In this document: positions 5,448-5,502 of the stretch, one piece after another
Layout: each line of letters opens with the position of its first letter
Numbering within the stretch: position 1 is the first letter of the stretch
DNA from: an uncultured Anaerotignum sp.
GTDB taxonomy: Bacteria; Bacillota; Clostridia; Lachnospirales; Anaerotignaceae
DNA length: 5,502 nucleotides
Reading direction: 5' to 3'
Assembly: GCA_910578425.1 (NCBI GenBank)
Contig: CAJTQX010000067.1
Coordinates: forward strand, 1-5,502
Program-made: the position numbers and the translations under genes
The notes under the pieces: generated by a model
Seen by the model: only the letters and a program-made list of their open reading frames with translations
What the model was told of the DNA's origin: nothing
Databases searched by the model: none

Positions 5448-5502
5448 TGAACTGCCCCAGTAAAAACGGACAATAGACAAAAGGCCCCCTGTGTAGGATA
5501 AT
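5448..5502 (+). mobile_element. Putative left end of an IS3-family (IS150-like) insertion sequence, truncated by the window
   Basis: TGAACTGCCCC (5448-5458) strongly resembles the terminal inverted repeats of IS3-family elements of the IS150 group, which typically begin TGTACTGC-C or TGAACTGCCCC. The following GACAATAGACA (5470-5480) fits the inner part of such ends. A purine-rich TGTAGGATAAT closes the window and could be the ribosome binding site of an orfA starting just outside. The three bases before it (GAT, 5445-5447) would be one copy of a target duplication. No transposase sequence is inside the window, so the call rests only on this end. Confidence 0.5.

Noticed and set aside
5178..5480. 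100-codon minus-strand frame over the ATPase 3' end and the spacer
   Set aside because: It is antisense to the conserved PilT C-terminus and starts inside the putative IS end. No domain or ribosome binding site is evident.

Overview
The window looks like a chromosomal segment from a Clostridia-class Firmicute, probably a gut Oscillospiraceae or Lachnospiraceae relative. The basis is moderate, fairly GC-rich coding sequence, strong AGGAGG-type ribosome binding sites, a sigma-A promoter, and a DUF4860-type protein, which I associate with that group. Genus cannot be assigned from the sequence alone.

Layout: positions 1-554 hold no convincing gene. This stretch is AT-rich at its left end and contains a palindrome, a weak leftward promoter-like pair, two small doubtful reading frames and a hairpin that may end upstream transcription. 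A well-formed sigma-A promoter at 555-583 then drives seven tightly packed plus-strand genes covering 624-5383. In order they are: a lipoprotein with a transglutaminase-like catalytic domain; a type II secretion F / PilC family membrane platform protein; four small proteins with one N-terminal membrane helix each (106, 160, 149 and 136 aa; the second is DUF4860-like, the third and fourth resemble minor pilins); and a PilT-type hexameric ATPase. Gaps are 16 nt or less, two junctions are 4-nt ATGA overlaps and one is an 11-nt overlap, so this reads as a single operon.

Together the genes describe a stripped-down type IV filament system (type IV pilus or pseudopilus): PilC-like platform, motor, and a set of pilin-like subunits, plus a surface-anchored transglutaminase-fold enzyme. 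Within the window there is no PilB-type extension ATPase, prepilin peptidase, PilM/N/O set or obvious major pilin with a canonical cleavage motif. The system is therefore either atypical or completed by genes elsewhere.

After the ATPase gene, 64 bp without a visible terminator lead to TGAACTGCCCC at 5448. This resembles the left terminal repeat of an IS3-family (IS150-like) insertion sequence that would continue past the window end.
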